Below are positions 10,088-19,263 of a DNA stretch of 64,000 nt, piece after piece. Each line of letters begins with the position of its first letter. The first letter of the stretch is position 1. The notes beneath the pieces were generated by a model. The model had not been told where the DNA came from, did no database searches, and saw nothing but the letters and a program-made list of their open reading frames with translations. Position numbers and translations under genes: made by a program. The DNA comes from an uncultured Spirochaetia bacterium (lineage in GTDB: Bacteria; Spirochaetota; Spirochaetia; SZUA-6; Bin103), in assembly GCA_958296075.1 (NCBI GenBank), contig CATQHW010000003.1, forward strand, positions 868,001 through 932,000, written 5' to 3'.

Positions 10088-11428
10088 CTCGTCCGCCTTC
10101 ATCCGCCTGAGGGCATCCTCCACCGCCTCGGCGGTGCGGTCGATCTGCGCGCCGGTGTGTGCGGCGCTGGCGATGAACGTTCCGCCCAGCGCGTCGACGC
10201 CCCGGTTGAGCAGCGCCCGCTTGAACGGCTCCGTGTAGCGCGGCTCGCGCCCCTCGGCGAGCGCCGCGCGCGGCGCCGCGCACAGCTCGGGATCGCCGTC
10301 CCAGGCGCTGCCGAACACGATCCAGACGATCGACGCGCGCTGGTGACAGAAGGCGGTCACGCCGGCGGCGGCGATGGCGCCGGCTATGCCCTGTCGCAGG
10401 CGGCGCGCAGCCCGCTCGGCGGCTGCGTTGGCGGCGCCGTCGGCGAGCAGATGCAGGCAGCGCGTGCCGGCGGCGGCGCTCAGCGGGTTGGCGTTGAAGG
10501 TGCCGGGGTGGCCGATGCGCCGCTGGGGATCGACGTCGGGAGGAAAGGACAGGACGTTGAGCAGCTCCGCGCGGCCTCCGGTCGCGCCGCCCGGCAGGCC
10601 GCCGGCGAGGATCTTGGCCAGCGCGGTCAGATCGGGGCGGACGCCGTAGCGCTCCTGCGCGCCGCCCTTGGAGACGCGGAAGCCGGTGACGACCTCGTCG
10701 AAGATGAGCAGCGCGCCGCGGCGCGCGGTGATCTCCCGCAGCCGGTGCAGGAACGCCGGGTCGAGGGCGTAGTAGCCCATCGCTCCGCCGGTCGGCTCCA
10801 GCATCACCGCGGCCACGTCGCCGGCGGCCAGCGTCCGGTCGACGGCGTCCGGATCGGCGGCCGGCAGCGTGGTGACCGTCGAGCGGGTCGCCTCCGGGAC
10901 GCCGGTCGCCGGATAGCGGCCGGAGCCGCCCGCGACGTAGTCGTGCCACCCGTGGAAGTGATCGGCGAACGTGACGATGCGGTCGCGTCCGGTGCAGGCG
11001 CGGGCGATGCGGATCGCCATCATCGTCGCCTCGGTGCCGGAACTGTGGAACCGGATGCGCTCGACCGACGGCATCAGCGCGCGCACCGCCTGCGCCCAGG
11101 CGATCTCCTGCTCGGTGTTGGCGCCGAGTTGCGTGCCGTGCGGGAGCTGTGAGGCCGCCGCGGCGACCAGCTCCGGGTGGCCGTGGCCGAGCAGCAGCGC
11201 GCCGTGACCCATCACGTAGTCGACGTACTCGTGACCGTCGGCGTCCCATTTCACGGCGCCCCGGCCGCGCGCCATGAAGACCGGGAACGGCAGGACGCGG
11301 CGCACCTCGTGGGTGGCGCCGCCCGGAAACACGTCGAGCGCCTCCCGGTAGAGCGCGGCCGAGCGCGGGTGGCGCGCGACGTACTCGCGGGTGATCGAAT
11401 CGTCCGGGGTGCGAGTCGAGCCGGCCAT
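10076..11428 (-). CDS. Class-III aminotransferase (glutamate-1-semialdehyde aminomutase-like)
   Basis: DVFPGGATHEVRRV, HSSGTEATMMAIRIARACTGR, LIFDEVVTGFR, LAKILAGGLPGGATGGR; start MAGSTRTPDD. Confidence 0.88.
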   Translation of the reverse strand: MAGSTRTPDDSITREYVARHPRSAALYREALDVFPGGATHEVRRVLPFPVFMARGRGAVKWDADGHEYVDYVMGHGALLLGHGHPELVAAAASQLPHGTQLGANTEQEIAWAQAVRALMPSVERIRFHSSGTEATMMAIRIARACTGRDRIVTFADHFHGWHDYVAGGSGRYPATGVPEATRSTVTTLPAADPDAVDRTLAAGDVAAVMLEPTGGAMGYYALDPAFLHRLREITARRGALLIFDEVVTGFRVSKGGAQERYGVRPDLTALAKILAGGLPGGATGGRAELLNVLSFPPDVDPQRRIGHPGTFNANPLSAAAGTRCLHLLADGAANAAAERAARRLRQGIAGAIAAAGVTAFCHQRASIVWIVFGSAWDGDPELCAAPRAALAEGREPRYTEPFKRALLNRGVDALGGTFIASAAHTGAQIDRTAEAVEDALRRMKADEVLR

Positions 11429-11547
11429 GCCGGCACCGTAGGCGATCGGCGGCTGCCGGACAACGCGCCCCGCGTTCGGCCGGCGACCCAATGCCGATGG
11501 CCGATCGCTGGTTTGCAATAAGCTGCGATTGACAGCATAATGATGGC

Positions 11548-11784
11548 ATGAGTCGATCGCTCACCATCCGCGATGTTCCGGACCGGACGGCCGATGAGCT
11601 CAGCGCCCGTGCCGCGGCGAAGGGACGGTCCCTGCAGGCGTATCTGCGGCGGCACCTGATCGAGCTCGCCGGCCGCCCGGACGCCGAGGCGTTGCTGCGC
11701 AGGATCGCCGAACGAAAGGCGCAGGCCGGCAGCCGGCTGTCGGCGGCCGATATCCTGCGCTATCGGGATGCCGACCGCCGATGA
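11548..11784 (+). CDS. FitA/VapB-like antitoxin
   Basis: MSRSLTIRDVPDRTADELSARAAAKGRSLQAYLRRHLIE (RHH-type FitA-like N-terminus) overlapping a PIN-domain gene. Confidence 0.8.
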   Translation: MSRSLTIRDVPDRTADELSARAAAKGRSLQAYLRRHLIELAGRPDAEALLRRIAERKAQAGSRLSAADILRYRDADRR

Positions 11785-12176
11785 CGCTGGTGGTCGACGC
11801 CAGCACAGTGGTGGCTGCGCTCGTCGACGACGGCGCCGGAGGCCGTTGGGCTGTACGACAGCTCGCGGCCGGCCGGGCCGCCGCGCCTCATCTGATGCCG
11901 GTGGAGGTCGGGAGCATCTTGCGAAGGACTGCGCGGGCCGGATCGATCTCGGCTGACATGGCGTCTCTGGCACACGCGGAGTTGCTCGAGTTGGACGTGG
12001 AGTTGTTTCCCTACGCTCCGTTCGCCTCCCGCGTATGGGAACTCCGTGAGAACGTCAGCTCGTACGATGCGTGGTACGTGGCCCTCGCGGAGTCGTTGCA
12101 GGCCGATCTGGTCACGCTGGACCGGCGCCTGACTCGAGCCGCTGGATGCCGGTGTCGCTTCCGCTCCCTCGACTGA
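11781..12176 (+). CDS. PIN-domain toxin, VapC-like
   Basis: MTLVVDASTVVAAL, MPVEVGSILRR, SSYDAWYVALAESLQADLVTLDRRL; ATGA overlap with the antitoxin. Confidence 0.87.
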   Translation: MTLVVDASTVVAALVDDGAGGRWAVRQLAAGRAAAPHLMPVEVGSILRRTARAGSISADMASLAHAELLELDVELFPYAPFASRVWELRENVSSYDAWYVALAESLQADLVTLDRRLTRAAGCRCRFRSLD

Positions 12177-12190
12177 AGGGAATCCCGGCG

Positions 12191-13774
12191 TTACGCGCGC
12201 GCCAATACGCGGCCGGGCAGGGCTCCGGTCGGCTCGCCGCCGGCGATCACCGGCCGGCCGTTGACCAGCACCCAGCGCATGCCGGCCGCTTCCTGTCGGG
12301 GATCGTCCCAGGTGGAGCGGGCCGCTGCCTCGCCGGCGTCGAACACCGCCAGGTCGGCCGCCGCGCCGACCCGGATCACGCCGCGGTCGGGGACGCGGAA
12401 GCGCTCCGCCGGCAAGCCGGCCATCTTGTGGACCGCCTCCGGCAGGCTCAGCAGCCCGCGGTCGCGGACGAACTCGCCCAGCACGCGGGCGAAGCAGCCG
12501 AAGCTGCGCGGATGCGGGTGCGGCACGTCGTAGACGCCGTCGCTGGCGACCATCATGCGCGGGTGCGTGGCGGTCGCGGCGATCACCCGGTCGTGCTCCT
12601 CCACCGGCGTCTGCCAGGGATAGACCAGCGTCGCGCCGCCCTCCTCCTCCATGATGAAGTCGAAGGCGAACTCGCCGATCGGCTTGCCGGCCGCAGCCGC
12701 CAGCGCGTCCATGCGCTGGCCGACGCGGCGGCCGGAGCGGGTGTAGCCGACGATCTGATCGGCGCGTCCCAGATAGGCGTCCAGCCACGCCACCGCGCGG
12801 CGGCGCACGCCGTCCCGCCGCAACCGCTCGACCATGGCCGGCCAGCCGCCGGGGTGCAGGTCGATCGGCAGCGCCATCTCCAGATGGGTCATGCCGGCCG
12901 GGTAGAGGTACGACTCGAACGTCAGGTCGACCCCCTCGCGTTCCACCTGCTCCAGGGCCGCGCCCGAATCGGCGTCGACGCGCTCATGGCTGACGTGCAC
13001 GGGACAGCCGGACGCCTTGGCCAGCTCGATCGTCTCCCGCCACGCGACCGGGCGGCCCAGGTGCGCGTACCGCTGGTGGGCGGCGTAGATGCCGCCCCGC
13101 TCGGCGGTGACGCGGCACAGGCGCACCAGTTCCTCGAAGGCGGCGTTGGCGCTCGGCTGGTAGTCGAGCCCCAGGCAGAGCGCGCCGGCGCCGGCGTCGA
13201 GCCATGCGCGGACGCCGTCCTCCATCGCCGCCAGCTCGCCGGCCGTGGCGTGGCGGGCCTCCCAGCCCATCGCCCGCAGGCGCACGGCGCAGTGCGGCAC
13301 CTGCGGGAAGACGTTGAGCGGCGTGGCGCCGGTGAAGCGGTCGAGGTAGGAGTCGATGGTCGGCCACCGCGCCTCGATCTGCGGGCCGCCGTAGAGCGTG
13401 GCGGTGTAGTCGAACAGCTCCTGGCCGGCCGGATGGTCGAGCGGCGCCCAGCCGAAGCCGTCGGGGGCCAGCAGGTTGGTGGTGATCCCCTGCCGGGCGC
13501 CGGCCAGCCGGTCGTCTCCGGCGAGCAGCGCCAGCTCGCTGTGGACGTGCACGTCGATGAACCCCGGCGTGACCGTGAGGCCGGCGGCGTCGACCGTGGT
13601 GGCGGCCGTGGCGGCGCCGAGGTCGCCGATGGCGGCGATCGCAGCGCCGCGCACGCCGACGTCGGCCCGGTAGGCGGGACCGCCGGTGCCGTCGACGACC
13701 GTGCCGCCGGCGATGAGCACGGAGAAGGTGGGCGTCGCGGTCACGCTCACGGGCGATCCTCGTTCGATCCGCAT
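12191..13774 (-). CDS. Amidohydrolase (N-acyl-D-amino-acid deacylase-like)
   Basis: VLIAGGTVVDGTGGPAYRADVGVRG, VTPGFIDVHVHSE, CLGLDYQPSANA, GVIRVGAAADLAVFD. Confidence 0.85.
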   Translation of the reverse strand: MRIERGSPVSVTATPTFSVLIAGGTVVDGTGGPAYRADVGVRGAAIAAIGDLGAATAATTVDAAGLTVTPGFIDVHVHSELALLAGDDRLAGARQGITTNLLAPDGFGWAPLDHPAGQELFDYTATLYGGPQIEARWPTIDSYLDRFTGATPLNVFPQVPHCAVRLRAMGWEARHATAGELAAMEDGVRAWLDAGAGALCLGLDYQPSANAAFEELVRLCRVTAERGGIYAAHQRYAHLGRPVAWRETIELAKASGCPVHVSHERVDADSGAALEQVEREGVDLTFESYLYPAGMTHLEMALPIDLHPGGWPAMVERLRRDGVRRRAVAWLDAYLGRADQIVGYTRSGRRVGQRMDALAAAAGKPIGEFAFDFIMEEEGGATLVYPWQTPVEEHDRVIAATATHPRMMVASDGVYDVPHPHPRSFGCFARVLGEFVRDRGLLSLPEAVHKMAGLPAERFRVPDRGVIRVGAAADLAVFDAGEAAARSTWDDPRQEAAGMRWVLVNGRPVIAGGEPTGALPGRVLARA

Positions 13775-13789
13775 CCGATCATGGGAAGA

Positions 13790-13928
13790 CTATGAGCGCC
13801 GCGCTATGGTGGTCTTGCCCGACTGGCGAGGGCCCAGCAGCACCGCGCCGCGGCTGCGGTTCAGCGCCTTCGTGACCCGCTCCTCGATCTCGTCTCGTGC
13901 GATGAAGACGACATCCTTGAATATTGAA
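13790..13928 (-). pseudogene. Truncated AAA ATPase (DUF4143-type N-terminus)
   Basis: Minus-strand reading FKDVVFIARDEIEERVTKALNRSRGAVLLGPRQSGKTTIARRS*, ending just after Walker A. Confidence 0.6.
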
Positions 13929-13955
13929 CATGAGATGTTCAAATTTCAAGGATGT
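13911..13955. repeat. 45-nt near-perfect inverted repeat
   Basis: ACATCCTTGAATATTGAACAT-GAG-ATGTTCAAATTTCAAGGATGT; arms 21 nt with 2 mismatches and a 3-nt loop. Confidence 0.85.
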
Positions 13956-14021
13956 CTACGCGGGGTTGCCGATCGGCGGTACCGTTGGCCTGAGCCGCCT
14001 CGACGTGGCTACCTTGGGCGC

Positions 14022-14474
14022 ATGGCGACGCGGCTGCCGGTTCCTCCGCCGCTCCGGGCGATCGATCAGCGCCTGATCGCCTGGATGGACCGCCACGGCG
14101 TGCGCCTGCTGCGGGCGACGATCGGGGTGGTGTTCGTCTGGTTCGGGGCGCTGAAGCTCGTTCCCGGCGCCAGCCCGGCGGCCGGCTTGATCGTATCGAC
14201 CTATCCGTTCCTCCCGCCGGGGCTGTTCCTGCCGTTTCTGGGGTGCTGGGAGATGGCGATCGGGGTCGGCTACCTCACCGGCCGGCTGCTGCGCGTCACG
14301 GTGGCGTTGATGTGCGCGCAGATGCTGGGGGCGATGTCGCCGATCGCGCTGAACCCGGACGCCGTCTTCGCTGCGGCGCCGTTCGTGCTGACCCTCGAAG
14401 GACAGTACATCGTCAAGAACCTGGTCCTGCTGGCGGCGGCGATCGTCATCGGCGCGAAGGCGCGCGGGCCGTGA
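14022..14474 (+). CDS. DoxX-like integral membrane protein
   Basis: LLRATIGVVFVWFGALKLVPGASPA ... LEGQYIVKNLVLLAAAIVIGA; four hydrophobic segments. Confidence 0.65.
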   Translation: MATRLPVPPPLRAIDQRLIAWMDRHGVRLLRATIGVVFVWFGALKLVPGASPAAGLIVSTYPFLPPGLFLPFLGCWEMAIGVGYLTGRLLRVTVALMCAQMLGAMSPIALNPDAVFAAAPFVLTLEGQYIVKNLVLLAAAIVIGAKARGP

Positions 14475-14620
14475 AGCCGGCGTCGCGGGGATCGCCACGA
14501 CACTGGACGCGCGAGATTCCGCGTTACGTGGCCAACGCCCAGCGCGTCGTGGTCGTCGTGGTGCTGGTGCTCGTGCTGGCGTTGCTGGCGGTCATGATCG
14601 TGCGGCTCATCGACCCATGA
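14471..14620 (+). CDS. Small membrane protein (49 aa)
   Basis: GTG start overlapping the upstream stop; RYVANAQRVVVVVVLVLVLALLAVMIVRLIDP single TM. Confidence 0.4.
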   Translation: MKPASRGSPRHWTREIPRYVANAQRVVVVVVLVLVLALLAVMIVRLIDP

Positions 14621-15330
14621 TCACGCTCCCGCGCGCCATGCTGATCGACCTGGACGACACCCTGCTCGCTTCCAGCGCGGCCGCGAGCCGGGCGATGGCG
14701 ATGGTCGCCGATCGGCTCGCCGCCGACACCGGACTGCCGCCGGCGCCCGTGCGCACGGCGTTGCAGGAGGCAGGAACGTGGTTCTGGTCGGACCAGGGGC
14801 GCCGCGCGCACGCGCGCATGGACCAAGCCGGGGCGCGGGCGCGGATCGTCGAGCGCGCTCTGGCCGCGCTGCGGGTGACCGCGGCCATCGACGCCGAGGC
14901 GCTGGGCCGGTGGTTCGTAGCCGAGCGGTTGCGCGCCCTGGAACCGATCCCGGGCGCTCTGCAGGCGGTCGCCGAGCTGCGGCGCCGCGGCGTCAAGCTG
15001 GCGCTGGTCACCAACGGCAGCGCCGCCGATCAGCGCGCCAAGATCGGCCGGCACGCCGTGGACCGCCGGTTCGACGCGGTGCTGGTGGAAGGCGAGGTCG
15101 GCTTCGGCAAGCCCGACCCGCGTATCTTCCGGCTCGCCCTGGAGCGGTTGGGAGCGAACGCCGCGGACGCCTGGATGGTCGGCGACGACCTGCCCTGGGA
15201 CATCGCCGGCGCTCAGGCGGCCGGCATCCGCGCGGTCTGGGCGCGCGACCACGCGGCGTCGGCCGCCGCCGGCGACGGGACCGTGCGGCCAGACCGGACC
15301 GTCGGCACGATCGCCGAGCTGCTGGTCTGA
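14617..15330 (+). CDS. HAD-family hydrolase
   Basis: MLIDLDDTLLAS, LALVTNGSAADQRAKI, FGKPDPRIF, AWMVGDDLPWDIAGAQAAGIRAVW. Confidence 0.9.
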   Translation: MITLPRAMLIDLDDTLLASSAAASRAMAMVADRLAADTGLPPAPVRTALQEAGTWFWSDQGRRAHARMDQAGARARIVERALAALRVTAAIDAEALGRWFVAERLRALEPIPGALQAVAELRRRGVKLALVTNGSAADQRAKIGRHAVDRRFDAVLVEGEVGFGKPDPRIFRLALERLGANAADAWMVGDDLPWDIAGAQAAGIRAVWARDHAASAAAGDGTVRPDRTVGTIAELLV

Positions 15331-15400
15331 CCTCCATCGGCCCCGCGAAAAAAGGGTAGCCGACCGCGAGTCGCCTTCATTATCTTGCCGGCGGGAACCC

Positions 15401-16354
15401 ATGGTCGAGGTCACGGCACTGGGCAAGTCATACGGTACGGTGCGCGCGCTTGACGACGTGCGCTTCTCTATCGCCGCCGGGGAGATCGTGGGCCTGCTGG
15501 GCCCCAACGGCGCCGGCAAGACGACGGTGCTCAAGATACTGACCGGCTACCTGCAGCCGGATCATGGCACGGTCACGGTCGACGGTCTGGACGTGCTCAC
15601 CGACACCCTGGCGGTCCAGCAGCGCATCGGCTACCTGCCGGAGAACGCGCCGCTCTACCCGGAGCTGACCGTCCAGTCGTACCTGCGCCACGTCGCCGAG
15701 CTGCGGCGCCTGTCCCCGGAGGAGGGGCGCGCGCGCATCGCCGCGGCCCTTGCGGAGACCGGCTTGCTCGACCAGATGACCCGGCCGATCGGCGAACTGA
15801 GCAAGGGCTACCGCCAGCGCGTCGGGCTGGCGCAGGCGATCCTCCACCAGCCCCGGCTGCTGATCCTGGACGAGCCGAGCGTCGGGCTCGACCCGACGCA
15901 GATCGTGCAGATGCGCCGGCTCATCCGCGCGCTGGCCCGGCGCAGCACGGTGCTGTTCTCTACCCACATCCTTTCGGAGGTGGAGGCGCTCTGCGACCGC
16001 GCGGTGATCATCATGCAGGGCCGCATCTGCGCCGACGCCGACCTGGAGACGCTCGCCGCCGGCACCGCGGTGCTGCTCACCCTGGCCGATGAGGCGCCGG
16101 CCGCGCGCGAGCGGTTGCTGGCCGTTTCGGGGGTGGCGGCGGTGGAGCGGGAGCGGGACGAGCGCGGCGTCCACTACCGGATCACGGCTGAACGGACCAC
16201 GGCCGGGGCGCCGGTCGAAGCGCTCGGCCGCGCGGTGTTCGACGTGGCGGCCGCCGGCCGCTGGCCGGTGAGCGAGCTGCGCCAGGAGCGGCGCACGCTG
16301 GAGACGGTGTTCGACGCGCTCGCCTCCGGCGCCGGCGTGGAGGACGGCCGGTGA
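15401..16354 (+). CDS. ABC transporter ATP-binding protein (GldA-like)
   Basis: Walker A GPNGAGKTTVLKIL, signature LSKGYRQRVGLAQAIL, Walker B LLILDEPSVGLDP. Confidence 0.93.
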   Translation: MVEVTALGKSYGTVRALDDVRFSIAAGEIVGLLGPNGAGKTTVLKILTGYLQPDHGTVTVDGLDVLTDTLAVQQRIGYLPENAPLYPELTVQSYLRHVAELRRLSPEEGRARIAAALAETGLLDQMTRPIGELSKGYRQRVGLAQAILHQPRLLILDEPSVGLDPTQIVQMRRLIRALARRSTVLFSTHILSEVEALCDRAVIIMQGRICADADLETLAAGTAVLLTLADEAPAARERLLAVSGVAAVERERDERGVHYRITAERTTAGAPVEALGRAVFDVAAAGRWPVSELRQERRTLETVFDALASGAGVEDGR

Positions 16355-19263
16355 CGCCGGCGCTGTCGGTCGCGCGCAAGGAGGTGGTGAGCTACTTCAG
16401 TTCGCCGCTCGCCTTCATCGCCGTGGGCGCGTTCCTGGCGGCGGTCCTGTTCACCTTCTTCTGGGTGGAGGCGTTCTTCGCCCGCGGCATCGCCGACGTG
16501 CGCCCGCTGTTCGCCTGGATGCCGCTGCTGGTGATGTTGCTGGTGGCGGCGCTGGGCATGCGCCAGTGGAGCGAGGAACAGCGTTCCGGGACGCTGGAGA
16601 TTCTGCTCACCCTGCCGGTGCGGCCGTTCGCGCTGGTGCTCGGCAAGTTCCTGGCGATCCAGGTGCTGGTCGCCACGGCGCTGCTGCTGACCGTGCCGCT
16701 GCCGTTGACCGTGGCGCTGCTTGGCGACCTCGATCCCGGACCGGTGATCGGCGGCTACCTGGCGTCGCTGCTGATGGCCGGCGCGTACGCCGCGCTCGCC
16801 CTGTTCCTGTCGTCGCGGACCGCGAACCAGATCGTCGCCTTCATATCGACCGCGGTGGTCGGCGGCGCGCTCTACCTGGTCGGCACGCCGGGGATCACCG
16901 ACTTCGCCGGCGCGGCCGGCGGCCTGCTGCGGCAGATCGGCACCGGCAGCCGCTTCGCTTCGATCGAGCGCGGCGTCCTCGATCTCCGCGACCTGGTCTA
17001 CTACCTGTCGCTCACCGCCGGATTCCTGGCCGCCTGCGTGCTGGCGCTCGACGCCAAGCGCTGGAGCCGCGGCGCGGTGACCGCCCGCTACCGGCGTCGC
17101 GCGCTGGGCGCCGCCGCGCTGGCCGCCGCCAACCTGATCGTGCTCAACGTGTGGCTGGGGCCGATCACGCGCCTGCGCGTCGATCTCACCGCCGACCGCG
17201 CCTACTCGCTGTCACCGGCGACCGTCTCGCTGCTTGCCGGCCTCGCCGAGCCGCTGCTGATCCGCGCCTACCTGAGCGATCGCACCCATCCGCTGCTGGC
17301 GCCGCTGGCGCCGCAGATCGGTGACCTGCTGGCGGAGTACCGCATCGCCGGACGCGGCGCGGTCACCGCCGAAGTGATCGACCCCGGCACCGACCCGCAG
17401 GCGGAGGAAGAGGCCGCGCAGCGCTACAGCATCCGCCCCACGCCCTTCCAGGTCGAGGACCGCTTCGAGCAGGGCATCGTCAACTCCTACTTCGACGTGC
17501 TGGTCAGCTACGGCGATCAGTACGAGGTGCTGGGGTTTCAGGACCTGATCCGCGTCGACCGCGGCCGCGACGGCGTCACCGAGGTGCGCCTGCGCAACTT
17601 CGAGTACGACTTGACGCGCGCCATCAAGAAGGCGTCGTCCGGGTTCCGCAGCATCGACTCGCTATTCGCGGCGCTGCGAGAATCGGCGGGCGGCGATCCG
17701 GTGGAGATGGCGCTGTACGTGACGCCGGCCACGCTGCCGGCCGACCTGGACGAGCCGCGCACGACGGTGACGGAAGCGGCTCGCGCGCTGGCCGAGCGGT
17801 CCGGCGGCTCGCTGGCGTTCCGGGAGGTCGATCCCGGCCCGGAAGGATCGGCGGGCCGGCAGGAGGTGGCCGACCGCTACGGCCTGCAGCCGATCCCCGT
17901 GTCGCTGTTCTCGACGGAGACCTACTACTTCGACCTGATCCTCACCTCCGGCGAGCAGGCGTTCATCGTGCGGCCCGAAGACGAGTACAGCGCGGCGTCG
18001 GTCACCGCGGCGGTGGAGGCGGCGCTGAAACGGGTTGCCCCCGGTTTCCTGCGCACCGTCGGCGTCCGCCTGCCCCCGGCCGGTCCCGCCCAGGACCCGT
18101 TCGGCCGGCCGCAGCAGCCGTTCGCCTCCTGGCAGCTCCTGCAGCAGCGGCTTGCCGGCGACTACGCGGTGGAGCAGGTCGACCTCGACCTTGGTGAGGT
18201 ACCGCCGCAGGTCGACGCGCTGGTGGTGGTGGCGCCGCAGGCGCTGAGCGACCGGGAGCGCTTCGCCGTCGACCAGTACCTGATGCGCGGCGGCGCGCTG
18301 CTGGTGGCGTCCGGCAGCCACCGCGTCGACGCCGATCCGTTCACGGGCGGGCTCACGCTGAGCCGAGCCGGGGAGGGGATCGCGGCGCTGCTGGAAGCCT
18401 ACGGCGTGAGCGTGGCGTCGAGCGTCGTCATGGACCCGCAGAACGAGTCGTTTCCCTCGACGGTGCAGAGCGGATCGATCCGGCAGATCCGCGCCGTCGA
18501 CTATCCGTTCTTCGTCGACGTGCGGCGCGAGGGCATGTCGCGGACCCATCCGATCACCTCGTCGCTGGAGGCGGTCACCCTCAACTGGGCGTCGCCGCTG
18601 GCCGTGGACGGGGCGTTGGCGGCCGGCCGGCAGGTGGAAGTGCTGCTGCGCTCGACGGGCGAGGCGTGGACCGTCGAGCAGCCGAGCCCGCAGCCGGACT
18701 TCGACCGCTATCCGAACGCCGGCTTCGCGGCCGCCGGCGACCGCCAGGAGTGGCCGCTGGCGGTGGCGGTCACCGGGCGGTTCGACAGCGCCTTCGCGGA
18801 GTCCGGGCCGCCCGGCGCGGGGGCGGCGGCGGAGGGCGCCGCCGGCCGGCGCTCCACGATCGACGCCTCGCCGGACGATACCCGGCTGGTGGTGTTCGGC
18901 AGCGGCGAGTTCCTCAACGACACGATCATGAGCCTGTCGGCCAGCCTGCACGGGGAGCGCTACCGCAACAGCCTGCAGGTGCTGCAGAACGCCGTGGACT
19001 GGGCGGTGGAGGACCTGGACTTGCTCAGCATCCGTTCGGAGGGAGCGGTGACCCGGCTGCTGCTGCCGATCGACGATGCGGCCGAGCGCGCCTGGGAGGT
19101 GATCAACTACGTCGTGGTGGCGCTGCTCCTGGCGGGGGTCGGCATCGTGTGGTGGATGCGCCGGCGGGGCGAGCGGCCGATGTACGGCCCGGCCGCCGGC
19201 GAAGCGCCGAACGATCGCCGGCCGGCCGGTGAGGAGGCAGCCGGCGGGGAGGCGGGGCCTTGA
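16351..19263 (+). CDS. Fused ABC-2 permease / GldG-like protein
   Basis: N-terminal GldF-like permease (WSEEQRSGTLEILLTLPVRPFALVLGKFLA) followed by a GldG-like region (VDLTADRAYSLSPATVSLLAGLAEPLLIRAYLSD). ATGA overlap with the ATPase gene. Confidence 0.85.
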   Translation: MTPALSVARKEVVSYFSSPLAFIAVGAFLAAVLFTFFWVEAFFARGIADVRPLFAWMPLLVMLLVAALGMRQWSEEQRSGTLEILLTLPVRPFALVLGKFLAIQVLVATALLLTVPLPLTVALLGDLDPGPVIGGYLASLLMAGAYAALALFLSSRTANQIVAFISTAVVGGALYLVGTPGITDFAGAAGGLLRQIGTGSRFASIERGVLDLRDLVYYLSLTAGFLAACVLALDAKRWSRGAVTARYRRRALGAAALAAANLIVLNVWLGPITRLRVDLTADRAYSLSPATVSLLAGLAEPLLIRAYLSDRTHPLLAPLAPQIGDLLAEYRIAGRGAVTAEVIDPGTDPQAEEEAAQRYSIRPTPFQVEDRFEQGIVNSYFDVLVSYGDQYEVLGFQDLIRVDRGRDGVTEVRLRNFEYDLTRAIKKASSGFRSIDSLFAALRESAGGDPVEMALYVTPATLPADLDEPRTTVTEAARALAERSGGSLAFREVDPGPEGSAGRQEVADRYGLQPIPVSLFSTETYYFDLILTSGEQAFIVRPEDEYSAASVTAAVEAALKRVAPGFLRTVGVRLPPAGPAQDPFGRPQQPFASWQLLQQRLAGDYAVEQVDLDLGEVPPQVDALVVVAPQALSDRERFAVDQYLMRGGALLVASGSHRVDADPFTGGLTLSRAGEGIAALLEAYGVSVASSVVMDPQNESFPSTVQSGSIRQIRAVDYPFFVDVRREGMSRTHPITSSLEAVTLNWASPLAVDGALAAGRQVEVLLRSTGEAWTVEQPSPQPDFDRYPNAGFAAAGDRQEWPLAVAVTGRFDSAFAESGPPGAGAAAEGAAGRRSTIDASPDDTRLVVFGSGEFLNDTIMSLSASLHGERYRNSLQVLQNAVDWAVEDLDLLSIRSEGAVTRLLLPIDDAAERAWEVINYVVVALLLAGVGIVWWMRRRGERPMYGPAAGEAPNDRRPAGEEAAGGEAGP

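Noticed and set aside
8832-11567. 911-aa minus-strand ORF as a single protein
   Set aside because: Upstream part is an alternative frame of the aminotransferase; only the C-terminal ~420 aa (MFS) is credible.
12071-13795. 574-aa + strand ORF
   Set aside because: Antisense to the amidohydrolase, which has clear motifs on the minus strand.
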